Below, piece after piece: positions 50,601-60,278 of a stretch of DNA of 64,000 nt (positions are counted from its first letter, which is position 1; each line of letters starts with the position of its first letter). The notes below the pieces were generated by a model. That model was given only the letters and a program-made list of their open reading frames with translations. It was not told the origin of the DNA and did no database searches. The position numbers and the translations under genes were made by a program. Origin of the DNA: Lamellibrachia columna (Eukaryota > Annelida > Polychaeta > Sabellida > Siboglinidae); contig OY759265.1 in assembly GCA_963662155.1 (NCBI GenBank), positions 42,701,209-42,765,208 of the forward strand, in the 5' to 3' direction.

Positions 50601-53600
50601 AGCCAACAAATTGATATATAAAAACAAAAAATTCTTATTTCAGTGTCTTTAGCTGGAACAACAAAAGCTGGTTTGGCAGTGACATGTTCGAGGAAGTAAA
50701 CCCCCATACCATCTGAATGAGTTCCCACAACCTGCCGGGAGTGGCGACGACAATCTCGGGACACTTGCGAAGGAGTCTCTCCTGTTTCTGGGATGCCATC
50801 CCACCAATCACTGTCACCATCTACAACCAGTATCCATGGCGACATAAAATGGTTGACATTTGACTTATATGTTTGGATGAGCTGCTTTTGCTAACAATAA
50901 AGGTACAAGCCGGCATCACTCTGTAACGTTTCTAAAAGTACAGTCTGATCGGTTCATCATTAAAGATGTTACAAAGTATAAACTACATATACATTCTAAC
51001 TTCTTCCCTGCCCAAATGTATTTTAATAAACCACAATCTTTTTATATAATATGGCCGTTATCTGTTTAATTTTTTAATTACATGCGAAGGGTAAATATAA
51101 CTTATGGGAGTTAATGATATGCCCATCACGTGATCCAGTAAATGCCTGACCCCGATAAATTTTGCCGACAGGTGTTGGAAATAGTTGACAGATTAAACAA
51201 TTGCATACATCGAAATAATGCTCCCAGCAGCCCAATTATTTTATTACTGAACCTGTGCTCATTGACTATCATATAATTATTATTATAAACGCTCAAAAGG
51301 AAATTAACAAAACACACAGGTAGAATAATTATATGTTGATTGTGTCAGTGATTAAATTAGGTGAAGCCAGCCTAAGTGATCATAGTCTTAGTGAAATTGA
51401 CCTTCCTATCTGGACAAACACTGACCACTGAATAATAAAGTCTTACTGACCCTAATGTCAGTGTGTCTGGCAACGGCTTCGATGTGATCTTTCACTTGTA
51501 TCGCCAACTCCCTGGTAGGGGTCAGCACTAGTCCCAGAAGCGGTTTGTCCAACACGTGAGGTTTTTTGGACTGCGACGGTTTTTTCGCCAGCCAATCAAA
51601 CGTCACATCGTTCAACACCTTGACACAGCCGACCTCGCCATCCTAGGACAACATAATCATAGTTCTGAAATGTTTTAGTTATGTCCAAGTACACATGGTC
51701 TGCGTCATCCACTTGATACTGGTATTTAAGTAGAACTTGTACCCAATGTGCTACCAACATAAACAGCCAATAAGCTCAAGAATTTCCTATCAAACTAAAG
51801 TAGGTACTTAAACAGATATATTTTCAAATGTGTTTCTACCCACAAAAATGTTATCAAGTTTGTAGAGAATAATGAAGTAACAATTGTCTTCAAATCACAA
51901 CTTACTGAATGTGAACGAAAGAGAGAGTCACTGATGAGAGAGCATAAGTTTGCAATAACAGACCATGCAGAGGGAAACAATTGCATCATTGCATCAAACA
52001 GGCCATATGGATCAGAAAGATGACTCCGATCATGAATCGAGACGAGGGGTGATACCAACTGAGCCACATATGGGATGGCCTGCTTGCCATGCCAACTAGC
52101 AAACAGAAGAACTAGTTGTCCCAGAATGCAGTTCCTGATGAAGGCTGCCAACCGTAGCCAAAACGTTGAGAAAGTAAACCTTAATAGTTAGTGATTAGAA
52201 GAGAATCATTACGTCATTGTGTTTCCACAGTTTTCAACATTCCAAAATATTTCATTTTCTACGGAGGAACTTTCACACACCCTTTAAATATCCGACATGC
52301 TTCATAGAGAAAAACCAGAATAAATGAGTGGAACTACCACGAATGTCCCATACCACGAGATCATCCATTTCTTCATCCTCGACTGGTGTTAAATCACATT
52401 CATCGGATTCCTGAAATTCCTCTCCTTCTTCTTCTACATCAGACTCCTCAATGTGTCCTTTCTCACTATCTTCTCCATCATCCACCATTAAGACATCTTC
52501 ATTGCTTTCATCCACTTCTTCGTTCTCTTCATCAGTGTCGCTTTCCTCATTTCCTATCGATTCTGGAAACAACATAATTAAAAACCAGCTACCGATAGAT
52601 GTGGAAAATCCACTTCCCTTAGAACCTCTCTCGCTCCCACCATCCATTCATTACTAGCCCCCCAATTCCCAGCATCACTACTGTGTGGTAACATTATTTT
52701 AATGCACCTTACATCAATATACCATTTATCCAGGCAAATCTCAAATCATGGTATCATCTTCCAATTCGCCTATGGCCAAAAAAATATTATGTTTGGCTAA
52801 AAGAATGGAAGAACTTTCACCAATTTGGCTGGGGAAACGTAAGCTGGCTAAAAAAACAATCACACGAGCCAAATGGCAAAATAATAAAAGACGTTAGACC
52901 CAGCTTAGTAATACCTGAAATGTAGCCATTTTTTTCCATATAATTTTGACTGGGCCCAGTCCAAAATAATGTACTAATTTGTCCAATGATTTCAGAAAAA
53001 CTAAACAACTTTGTATAAATAAACCGGCATGTTGTCACGGATACCAGATAGGTTTGATTTTTCACGATATGATCCTAAAATGAAACGAGCGAAAAAATCT
53101 AATTGAAGAGGAATGATAATTGTCAAGTCACCCGTGTTGACGTCAGAGTCACTACCGTCGTTCCCGGATGACACGCCACTGTCATCCTGCTGTCCGGTGA
53201 CACGGGACAACTTGGCCTGTTGCTGCTCCCTATACTGTAGGATGTGGTGAATCAGGGGAATGGCAAACGCCAGTGTCTTCCCACTTCCCTAAACAAAAGG
53301 ATGCTGATTAAAAAGAGGGTGTACCCTAATCAGGGTTGTTTGATTTAAATCATTTGATTGAAATCATTGATTGAAATCATGATTTAAATTGCTCCCAAAA
53401 AAAACCAAATAATTGATTTGATTTAAAAAAAAATTTTTACTTCCGTTTTATTTAATCGCTAATTTATATGAATTTAACACAAATAATTGTTTACAAGCAT
53501 CGAGATCAACAGAGTTTTGCGTGTTTTTAATACAGTGCGCACACTTGTGTAGCTGTATTGACACCAGATAGCCATATAGTAAAATATTTTATGACATTGT

Positions 53601-56600
53601 GTATACCAGATTTCAAAAAAATCAAATAAATAAAAAAATCAAATAAATAAAAAAATCCTATTTAAATAAACAAAATCCGATTTTTTATTTTTTATTTAAA
53701 TCATGATTTTTTTTAACCCTGACCCTAATTAGGACATGCACACTTAACAGGTAGAATACTTATGTCTAAAAGTTATAATTACACCTTGGCACAATTCACA
53801 CCTTCTGTAATTTGAAGTATAGTTTGTTCTCTGATCTCCTTCAAAAACTGCTATCAAGGAGAGCTGGATGAGAAACTGTTAAACAAAGTTTCATTCATAA
53901 AGAATGCATCGTTTCATACAGAGAATGCGTGCAACACCACTTTTTCAGACGAAGACAAATTGCACATATGGCGTTAATTGACCTGTATTATTTTAGTATG
54001 AATAAAGATATTATTATTGTGGAACCGCAACAAAGACCCTCGTCGACTCACCGTCTCAGCCGCACCAACAATGTCCTTGCCATCACGGATGGCTGAGGGA
54101 AGGGCAAGGGCTTGGATGGGGGTGGGGGAACCGAATCCCTGGTCAGCAAGAGCGGTCAACACCGGCAGGGGAACAAACAGGTTGTCCCAGGCCGACATGT
54201 CTAGAAAGGTAAGATAAGGGTTTGGAATGATCACAAAACATTGATGTATGACGTGAAACTGTTCATAAACTTTGGAGAATAATATATTATACATTTCTTT
54301 TAATCACAATCATATAAGGTTTATTCACTACTACAACGTTTCGGCAACTGCGGGCCGCATTCTTCGGGAACTGAATTCTGGGATGACTTAGAATTTGGTT
54401 CCTGAAAAAGGAAGCCGGCAGTTGCCAAAAAATCCTGAGCAAGTAAACTTTAGTTATGATAAAAATCCAGATATTTTATTGATGTATGACATTACATGAA
54501 ACTGATTTCAAATGAACCTCAGACCCCCAATTGTGATTAATCAGATTGTATGCACTTTAATATACTGTTGGCATTCATGTTGTTAAGCCTCCCGTTTTCA
54601 GGCAGACAAGTTTTCAGTGGGAGCCTAACTGGAAAAAGCCCTTTAGGTTTTTGACCCATGGCTCAGTGGAACTATTTCACTGTTCATTCACTAGGTGGCA
54701 TTACTAAACTCATCGGAAGTACATTATGAAGAAAATTCCTGGCACTGCGTTATGAAATAAACTTTCGTTAGTTTAGTCAACAATTTAATTTACATTTATG
54801 TTGGATTTCTTTGTAAACATAGAACAACAACCTGCCTAACTCGGGCATGGAGGCAACTTTGAATCACTGACTCTGAGGACCGTAGCAAAACTTGAAAGTG
54901 CGTAATATTGCCGAATATGGTTTTATCATGAACACAGCTTTGTAACGATATTTTTTTTTTAAAGTAGACGTTACATATTTGCATTACTATTTTATTTTTA
55001 TTCCACTGAAATACCAGTCATTACCTGAGACTTTCTTCGACTGTCCTGCCATCATTTCCCTCCTCTCTGCTTCTTCTTTCTTCCGTTTCTCAGCAGGGTT
55101 ATTTTTTTTCGTTTTCTTCTTTGGTCTACTAGAAACATCATCTGACCCTAGGAACAAGACTTGCACAACTAAATCCACAAGTAGACCACAATGATGCCTT
55201 CAGCAACATGTTGAAAGGAGTAGGAAACAATCTAAGCTGGTGTAGATTGGTCTACTGCATTCCAGATGTCCAGGTATGAATATGGAATCAGAATAAATGG
55301 GACAGATGGACAGAGTTAAAACAGAGACTGATGGAACAAGTCGGTAAAGCATTAACTTTTATTTTATCAGTTGACGTCATTGAATAGTCATGGAAGCCAA
55401 CTGCATTCAAGACATTGTTAAAAACTCTTTTTTGCACCCTTCAGAACACTTACCGGTTTTTTAACTTATTTAACTTATTTGTTTAACTCATTTAACTGAT
55501 GTTTACTTGTCTTTTAAACACATTTTTATTTTAACTTTTCAACACCTTTTAGCAGGTTTTTCACCCAGACAAATGGTGTGCTAAAAATAATAATAAAAAT
55601 ATGTTAGTTTGACTCAAAGTCAAAACAAACGACACACAAAGACCATCGTGTTTCTTACCTGGCCGCTTCCTTTTCTGCGTTCTTCTTCCTCCCTCCCGGG
55701 TCTCCACTCCCTTCTCCTCTTCCTCTCCCTCTCCTGTCTTCTCTTCCTCGTCCCAAATATTCACTACATCTTTCCCCGTGATAAATTTTCCAGTCATTTT
55801 CGTGGATTTCCCTTTCTTTGTAATAAATTTACCCGTCGTTTTCCTGACTTTCCCCTTCTTTATCTTAACACTGTCGGCTTTCTGTGGGAGAACCGAATCA
55901 TTTAAAATGTCTTCACAATCTCCAGATGAATCTGCGACTTTCTTTGGCTTCCTTTCATTTAATCTCTGCCTGCGGTTCTCAGTTTTCTTCTTCTTCTTTG
56001 CTGCTGCTAATTTCTTCTTTCTTAACTGAGAACCTTTGTCTTCTTTCGCAAAGTTTTTTTCATCAGTTGAGGCTTCTGTCTGCAGTTTGTGAGCTTTCTT
56101 GTTTTTCTTTATTCCTTTTTTCTTTGCCACCTGCATTGTGATTAGAGGGTGATATTATGCATAATGAATTATATCAAACATTTAATAACATCAAAGTGAT
56201 CAAACCAAATCATCAGAAGTCAAATAAATTATCCACAACAATGATAAGAATGCAAATATTTTATGAATTATTGTGTCTGCAAAGAATGCATCATGCCGAG
56301 AATAACACTTACTGTCTGAAGTTACTGATATTAAACGTATCACAACGCAATCACCAGAACACCAAAATCTGCTGATCTGACATTTTAATAATTTTGAATA
56401 TGACTGAGCATGCATTGGCGTATACGCAATTGTTTCGGCACATGACAAAATAATTGCAGGAATTATTTTGGCATCTAATGTACCTTTTATTCAAATTATG
56501 TCTTAACTGATGAACATTGTTCTACACTGTGATGAAAATCTTTATCGTCATTGTTCCTAGAAGATCAAAAGAAACGCAAACCCCATGCTTCTGATGGAAC

Positions 56601-57187
56601 ACCATAAAGACATTCGACATATTCGCCATCTGGTGATTAAACGTATGCTAATCCACGTAGGGGCTAGTGTCATTGGCACCACGGGCAACTGAATCAACTT
56701 TGGCCTATGAAACTAATATATACAATTGCATATATTAATTACACGGGCCCACGTCGATTCAGATGCCCGTGACTAGCACTGCCATTGCATTGGGTGATTG
56801 GGTTAACGGGCCGCACGAGTTTTTTGTATGCATGCACTGGGCCTGGGGGTATGTTTTAAATAATTAATCGCTTCAAACGGAGTGTAATTTTGGGTTGTTA
56901 AAAGTTCTTCGTTTGACTTTTTGATGTGACACATGGAAACTGCAGATCGCCATAAACAATAATAATAATATGCGCCAACGTGCTAACAAAATGGGCGATA
57001 TTACAAGGTTTCTTAATAAATATGCAATCACCTTAGATTTATTATCTGCCAAATGTTCGCCTTTCACTAACTCGTAATCTGTTAGTTCGTCTATACATAT
57101 TAGTCCTTCAGTCCCACCCTTTTCGTAAAATTCCGGAGGCAATGAAACATTACGCCAACCAGATTTTGCTACAAGACGAAAAGCCAT
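41519..57187 (-). CDS. DDX24: DDX24-type DEAD-box ATP-dependent RNA helicase (complete, 17 exons, 940 aa)
   Basis: DDX24 (yeast Mak5 family) is a nucleolar DEAD-box helicase linked to large ribosomal subunit assembly. The seventeen exons total 2823 nt with matching phases. The start ATG at 57185-57187 has a strong context (A at -3, G at +4) and begins [20 protein letters not shown]; the family's [11 protein letters not shown] motif is at 31-41. Then come a Lys-rich nuclear region (53-250), Q motif and PTPIQ (to 280), Walker A AAETGSGKT (297-305, split by an intron), an acidic insert (about 350-420), PTRELA (464-469), TPGR (513-516), DEAD (540-543), SAT (577-579), IVFANS (661-666), [10 protein letters not shown] (713-722), HRSGRTAR (743-750) and a basic C-terminus ending KKETKT. 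The human protein is 859 aa; the excess lies in low-complexity parts. The family call rests on the N-terminal motif, the insert between Walker A and PTRELA, and [12 protein letters not shown] after SAT. The gene is convergent with dystrobrevin. Confidence 0.96.
41887..42185 (+). mobile_element. family-A MITE (about 299 bp)
   Basis: Inverted ends attcaacctaataagc and gcttaataggtcgaat, with a body close to the 38117 copy. It is in DDX24 intron 16. No open reading frame of note. Confidence 0.65.
42458..42621 (-). CDS. DDX24: DDX24 exon 16
   Basis: The acceptor is ttgaccaccag and the donor is gtcagt. It reads [20 protein letters not shown], then [19 protein letters not shown], matching LLSQPLFTESQKTKYPTQSG of the human protein. 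It ends in phase 1. Confidence 0.88.
42961..43215 (+). repeat. 39-bp minisatellite, about 6.5 copies
   Basis: Unit tgatgtgtggggctgtcatc plus atcctttactatttattag, in DDX24 intron 15. Open frames across it are artefacts. Confidence 0.95.
44194..44274 (-). CDS. DDX24: DDX24 exon 15
   Basis: The acceptor is gtttctttcag. It reads [20 protein letters not shown], then IELDEQE, matching NSWIEQAAAALEIELEE of human DDX24. The donor gtatct is weak, but it is the one that joins exon 16 in frame; reading through instead would stop about 12 codons later at 44160. Confidence 0.85.
45583..45641 (+). repeat. 20-bp tandem repeat containing the DDX24 exon-14 donor
   Basis: The unit cctgtgttagagggtattta occurs in about three copies. 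On the - strand each has AACACAG followed by GTAAATACCC, so the true donor at 45642/45641 has two downstream look-alikes with boundaries at 45622 and 45602. Confidence 0.88.
45642..45738 (-). CDS. DDX24: DDX24 exon 14
   Basis: The acceptor is atatatctag and the donor is gtaaat. It reads [20 protein letters not shown], then [12 protein letters not shown], matching DEDIPLFPV...RLARQIEKSE of the human protein. The donor region is repeated twice more downstream at a 20-bp period; moving to the next copy would read straight into TAA. Confidence 0.93.
46375..46440 (-). mobile_element. Penelope-like element terminus (reverse copy)
   Basis: On the - strand this reads ...CCCAGAATTCAGTTCCTGATG followed by AAGGCTACC, the same terminal segment as the + copy next door, but the second half of the ribozyme-like core is lost. 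It lies head to head with the + copy. A related piece of the same terminus, also reversed, lies at 45932-46000. Confidence 0.5.
46440..46655 (+). mobile_element. Penelope-like retroelement 3' remnant with hammerhead-like motif
   Basis: The + strand conceptually reads [18 protein letters not shown], a decayed version of the C-terminal tail (NRDEG-x-YQLSH-x-WD-x-LL) that follows the GIY-YIG domain of Penelope-like elements. It is followed by a terminal segment whose core, CTGATGA - GGCTAC / GTAGCC - GAAAC (46599-46630), fits a hammerhead ribozyme. It is in DDX24 intron 14, opposite in orientation to the gene. Confidence 0.65.
46599..46630 (+). ncRNA. hammerhead-ribozyme-like core in Penelope-like remnant
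   Basis: CTGATGA (46599-46605), a stem II of six perfect pairs (46607-46612 with 46620-46625) around a 7-nt loop, then GAAAC (46626-46630). This satisfies the two invariant strands of the hammerhead core. Stem III, the cleavage triplet and stem I were not convincingly placed, so activity is not claimed. Confidence 0.5.
46716..46833 (-). CDS. DDX24: DDX24 exon 13 (motif VI)
   Basis: The acceptor is tttgtacag and the donor is gtctgt. It reads [18 protein letters not shown], then [13 protein letters not shown], and ends in phase 1. Confidence 0.95.
47091..47194 (-). CDS. DDX24: DDX24 exon 12 (motif V)
   Basis: The acceptor is ttttgtttcag and the donor is gtgggt. It reads [20 protein letters not shown] and ends VSRTTE in phase 0. 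Confidence 0.95.
47561..47845. mobile_element. foldback element of about 285 bp
   Basis: atttacccct and ggggggtaaat at the ends, cataaaatgttcac / gtgaacattttatg inside, and gcaatcaaccagttag / ctaaccggttgattg near the centre form nested complementary arms. It is in DDX24 intron 11, with no coding capacity. Confidence 0.65.
48121..48420 (-). CDS. DDX24: DDX24 exon 11 (motif IV)
   Basis: The acceptor is ctctacacag and the donor is gtaggt. It contains [32 protein letters not shown] and [13 protein letters not shown], close to the vertebrate protein. It ends in phase 1. Confidence 0.95.
49113..49237 (-). CDS. DDX24: DDX24 exon 10 (SAT motif)
   Basis: The acceptor is gctgcctacag and the donor is gtgagt. 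It reads ...[18 protein letters not shown] and [17 protein letters not shown]. An acceptor-like site 19 nt upstream does not keep the phase. Confidence 0.93.
49967..50085 (-). CDS. DDX24: DDX24 exon 9 (DEAD box)
   Basis: The acceptor is ttttcccacag and the donor is gtaagt. It contains [20 protein letters not shown], the Walker B/DEAD motif with the DDX24-type RMVEKGHF continuation. It ends in phase 2; the strong donor two bases past AAT was preferred because it keeps phase with exon 10. Confidence 0.95.
50300..50382 (+). repeat. simple repeats (GCAT, GCGA, GGGT)
   Basis: Short tetranucleotide runs in DDX24 intron 9. Confidence 0.8.
50710..50820 (-). CDS. DDX24: DDX24 exon 8 (motif Ib)
   Basis: The acceptor is ctggttgtag and the donor is gtatgg. 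It reads [20 protein letters not shown], then [17 protein letters not shown], matching the family's GGM and TPGR motifs. Phase 0 on both sides. Confidence 0.94.
51451..51642 (-). CDS. DDX24: DDX24 exon 7 (motif Ia)
   Basis: The acceptor is ttgtcctag and the donor is gtcagt. It contains [19 protein letters not shown] and [13 protein letters not shown]. Phase 0 on both sides. Confidence 0.95.
51857..52200 (+). mobile_element. Penelope-like retroelement 3' remnant (copy 2)
   Basis: Frameshifted coding traces are visible: [15 protein letters not shown] and, in another frame, [18 protein letters not shown], then [13 protein letters not shown], which is the Penelope GIY-YIG tail. A terminal segment follows with CTGATGA (52135-52141), stem II GGCTGC/GTAGCC with one G-U pair, and AAAAC where GAAAC is expected. 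A reversed terminal piece at 51857-51905 flanks it. It is in DDX24 intron 6. Confidence 0.65.
52354..52562 (-). CDS. DDX24: DDX24 exon 6 (acidic insert)
   Basis: The acceptor is tgtttccag and the donor is gtatgg. It encodes about 70 residues dominated by Glu/Asp ([19 protein letters not shown]...). This is the insert between Walker A and motif Ia that sets DDX24 apart from typical DEAD-box proteins. Confidence 0.85.
53132..53288 (-). CDS. DDX24: DDX24 exon 5 (Walker A)
   Basis: The acceptor is ttgtttag and the donor is gtgact. It begins [19 protein letters not shown], completing the P-loop, then turns into a Ser/Asp-rich stretch. It ends in phase 1. Confidence 0.95.
53299..53757 (+). mobile_element. 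family-A MITE fragment interrupted by the hAT MITE
   Basis: If the 391-bp insert and one duplication are removed, the flanks join into the conserved 3' end of family A (atgctgattaaaaagagggt ... taggacatgcacacttaaca). The insertion therefore post-dates this copy. Confidence 0.6.
53331..53721. mobile_element. hAT-type MITE (391 bp, 8-bp target-site duplication)
   Basis: It begins CAGGGTT and ends AACCCTG, with further TIR similarity (TTTAAATCAT / ATCATGATTT). It is flanked by identical 8-bp copies accctaat at 53323-53330 and 53722-53729. CAGGG termini and an 8-bp duplication are typical of hAT transposons. It has no coding capacity, so it is non-autonomous. It is inserted in a copy of another repeat (family A) in DDX24 intron 4. 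Confidence 0.8.
54052..54200 (-). CDS. DDX24: DDX24 exon 4 (Q motif)
   Basis: The acceptor is cctttctag and the donor is gtgagt. It reads [15 protein letters not shown]..., then [20 protein letters not shown] and GAAET. The Q motif and the first half of Walker A are clear. Confidence 0.95.
54275..54475. mobile_element. inverted pair of degenerate Penelope-like termini (copy 3)
   Basis: The left half, read on the - strand, gives GGCAACTGC-like stem and GCCGAAACGTTG; the right half, read on the + strand, gives ggttCCTGAaaaAGG...GCAGTTGCC. The two face each other around a ggaactgaattctggga segment shared with copies 1 and 2. Both hammerhead-like cores are mutated (CTGATGA changed). It is in DDX24 intron 3. 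Confidence 0.5.
55025..55147 (-). CDS. DDX24: DDX24 exon 3
   Basis: The acceptor is ttgttcctag and the donor is gtaatg. It reads [17 protein letters not shown]..., a basic linker in phase 1 on both sides. Confidence 0.82.
55659..56130 (-). CDS. DDX24: DDX24 exon 2 (basic region)
   Basis: The acceptor is cacaatgcag and the donor is gtaaga. It reads [16 protein letters not shown]... and is very rich in Lys, with a KKGK / [10 protein letters not shown] repeat and an acidic patch. This is the poorly conserved N-terminal region, probably nuclear/nucleolar targeting. It starts in phase 0 and ends in phase 1. Confidence 0.85.
57032..57187 (-). CDS. DDX24: DDX24 exon 1
   Basis: 52 codons from ATG to ...EHLADNKSK, with donor gtgatt. 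It contains the DDX24 signature [11 protein letters not shown]. The 5' UTR above it holds an out-of-frame ATG about 40 nt upstream (in ...aaaATGATGGTG...), which would make an overlapping uORF if it is transcribed. Confidence 0.92.
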
Positions 57188-57320
57188 GTTGATTTGATGT
57201 TCACGCGGCTCTTACGCAGCACCATCATTTTCTGGGACGATGAGGTGATCTCGGTTTGTACCGATTTCGGCCCGAGTAATCTCGGCCTGTTGTTTATGCT
57301 ACTGAAATAATATTAGTTGT
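57188..57320 (-). promoter_or_regulatory. 5' flank / presumed 5' UTR and promoter of DDX24
   Basis: About 130 bp of higher GC content directly upstream of the DDX24 ATG. No TATA box is obvious and the TSS is not defined. Location relative to the start codon is the main support. Confidence 0.35.
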
Positions 57321-58154
57321 ATTGTATATTTATTGTTAGGATTGCTGTATGATTCACTCAATATGCCCTTTATGTCTAAAACCACCGTCCACTACTGTCA
57401 TCGACCGTCTACAAATTTTCCACAAGCGCCTACAGTCGTCCACTAGGGTCTACAAACGTCCACTAACGCAATCCACCGTTAAAAGTCAAACAAGGTTTAA
57501 GTTATTTATGGTATTACGGAATTATTAAGCGGGCTTATTTGGACGGTTGTAGACGATGCATAATGTAGTCATAGTAAGCGTCCATTCACACAAAATACCA
57601 TTAAAATAAATAATAGTTCACACGGCTAGAATAGTCGCATAATGAATCAGTTAAGACAACAGTAGCGCCGGGTATGATAAAAGTATGTTGCGGGCATCGG
57701 TGACCCGCGGGTGTTACTGGAACCAGCAAAAATACACATCCTCGGAGCTCTGGACGTGGAAGTTCGTAAGGACCGTCACGATACCAATATTTCTCAGAAA
57801 TATCCATCTATGCCTTAACGGTACTTGGTGCTGTCAGTCGATTAAGGAAATGCAACTCGCGAAATTGCGACGTAGGGCCTAATAATGGTAGTTATAGTAA
57901 CGCCTCGCGACGTCTTGCCCTTGTATTATTAAATTGTGGCAATCGAAGAAACGACGCTTGACATTCTCAGCAATTGTAGTAACTGTTCGCATAGCGTTGC
58001 GGACAATTGTACGTAACAAATACAAAAAGGATAATTCGATTGTTCGTAGAAAGGGTAATAACAGGGTGAATTTCGAAAAAATAAAACTGAAACGACCAGA
58101 CCGTGGCGTGGGTCGTAGATGAACCCCCGAAAGTTTGGTGCTCGAGATGCAAGA

Positions 58155-58170
58155 CACACACACGCACGCA

Positions 58171-58202
<32 letters not shown>

Positions 58203-58211
58203 CACACACAT
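58155..58211 (+). repeat. (CGCA)n/(CA)n microsatellite
   Basis: acgcacgcacgc followed by ca dinucleotides. Confidence 0.9.
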
Positions 58212-58923
58212 TCCGAAAATAAAAACTTGCTGGACAAAATTCGTCAACTTGTGTCATTTTTTCTCTCCAGAAAGTCAAAACACAACATGCTCCCCATCAA
58301 ATGGCGGCCAAAACAATTGCATCGTGTCTTCGTGCGCAAGGGATCCTACAGTCACTGGCACACGCATACGTTGACAGTCGGCCACTAGAAATTTAAATCT
58401 GGGCACAGCATAAGTGTTGTGTAGTCCTCAAATATGGCCATATCTCTGTTCAAAAACAATGTTGATAGACTGCCAACAGTTGAAGGCATGCGTGTGGGGT
58501 TCGACATTGCTGATGAGGTTCTCTCCGTCCGAACCACAGAGTAGGCCTACGTACAGACACGCGGCCAACGACGCCATCGCTATCACTGCTTTAAATACAA
58601 GAACTCTTACCACACTGACATGAGTTCTAGTGTGATTTGAATTCCTAACTGTAGTATGGTGAACAGGTGTGTGCTCGGTTCCTTCAGCAACATGCACCAA
58701 CTTTCATCATATTACATGATATTCTACACGATTCCTGCAAACGTTTGCTTACTTTCACCTACCACTGTGACTGTCGGAGAGTATTGGAATGTAGTCGCGT
58801 GATGTTGAGTTCCTGTGTGACGTTTGCCAATTGGGAATCCACAAGGCGGGTCCCTGTGTATTTATACAAACATGTCGTATGAAAATGTGATGTTGCTATA
58901 ACTCACCGTGTATCGCTAGCAGA

Positions 58924-58950
58924 CTCACCTTGTCTAGCACGGGACTTGTT
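58924..58950 (-). CDS. candidate first coding exon on - strand (orphan)
   Basis: On the - strand, ATG at 58950 reads MNKSRARQ and runs into gtgagt, a strong donor. The sequence before it (DKWVKVAN) is also open. No partner exon was found between it and DDX24, so it stays unassigned. Confidence 0.15.
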
Positions 58951-59072
58951 CATGTTGGCCACCTTGACCCACTTGTCCAAAATTGGTTAATGCCTCAACA
59001 CGTTGTTCAATACTACACTATCTCGGTTGAGACCTCCTATGGACGAACAGGACATTAGTACATTTAGAGAGC

Positions 59073-59120
59073 GCGCACGCACGCACGCACGCACGCACGC
59101 ATGCATACCACACGCACGCA
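59073..59120 (+). repeat. (CGCA)n microsatellite
   Basis: gcgcgcacgcacgcacgc and similar sequence. Confidence 0.9.
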
Positions 59121-60278
59121 CATACTTATAGAGGCGTGCACCGCAAGCATGTACAAATATAAATGAATAAATGTAATATTATTGGCACATTTCACTGTTT
59201 TTGTCACTCTTTAAATTTAATCCGTCATGAAAATAAGACGGTGGAAATTAGATTTAACATACGTGTAAGCCTGTACCTGTAACACAGATATGTGTGGCGC
59301 CGGAAACAATAAAGCCGTGATAACATCTGGGACTCGGTAAGTCCTTCAGCCACAGCCATTTTTCTTCGTCCAAATTAGAGGTTACATAAACCACTACGAT
59401 TTTACTGACATATGTATAAGAATATTGTTAGAAAATGCAGTCGTTTTGAAAAAAGTATACTATTATACACATATCTGTAGATTGAAATTTACGTTCATCA
59501 CTAATTCACAAAACCGAAATCAGACATTAATTTCGTATCCACTGTCTCCTGTTGTGTTTTACTTCGACCTTACCATATCCAGTACCTTTTTACAAAACAT
59601 GGAGTGAGGAAACCAGGGAAACATTGACATCCCGAAATTAAGACTGCATTGCAAGGTAATAAACAGTTCGTGGGTCATTGTGATCCGAGGAATTAAGGGG
59701 TTCCCGGGCACCTCATGGACACCCTGGATCCGACCATGATTCGGGCATGAATGATTAGCATGAGAGGCACAGGACATTGTTCTGAGGTGTCAACATTGGG
59801 GGGGATACCGCTTTTTCCCTACGCTTTTTTTTTTAATGAAATATCCACCTTTTTGGTAATTTAAAAAAACAAACAAAATTCACACTAAAATCGATCTATC
59901 TGTTGCACACGAGGCCATCCTAAGCACATTTTATGTCTTTGGAGCCAAGAAAGTTGAGCGGAGGAGGATGTTTCCGGCTTTTCATGAGCATTTTACCACT
60001 TTATCACGAGAACTTGGATACCTAGAATAAGGTGGGGCATAACACCCACAGTAAGAGTCATGCAGAGCTACCAAGTCTCACACATTTGGCGTGAGACTTG
60101 CGCATTTGGCTTCCATCTCACGCACTCGCGCAGCTATTTGTAGATCTCACGCATATTGGCCGTTTCAATGAATAATTAATACAATCCCCAAGGTATATTT
60201 TTTATCGTCGTCGGTGACGTCGCGCGTAATCGCCACTTTCACACAGGATTATCGACAGACAGCCCGCGTGACAACCCC

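Larger units (their letters stand above)
57321..60278. other. intergenic region upstream of DDX24
   Basis: Contains two CGCA microsatellites, many short open frames on both strands between 58.3 and 58.9 kb (including one starting ATGGCGGCC at 58302), and short TCTCACGCA-type repeats near 60.1 kb. None can be joined into a supported gene. Confidence 0.4.
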
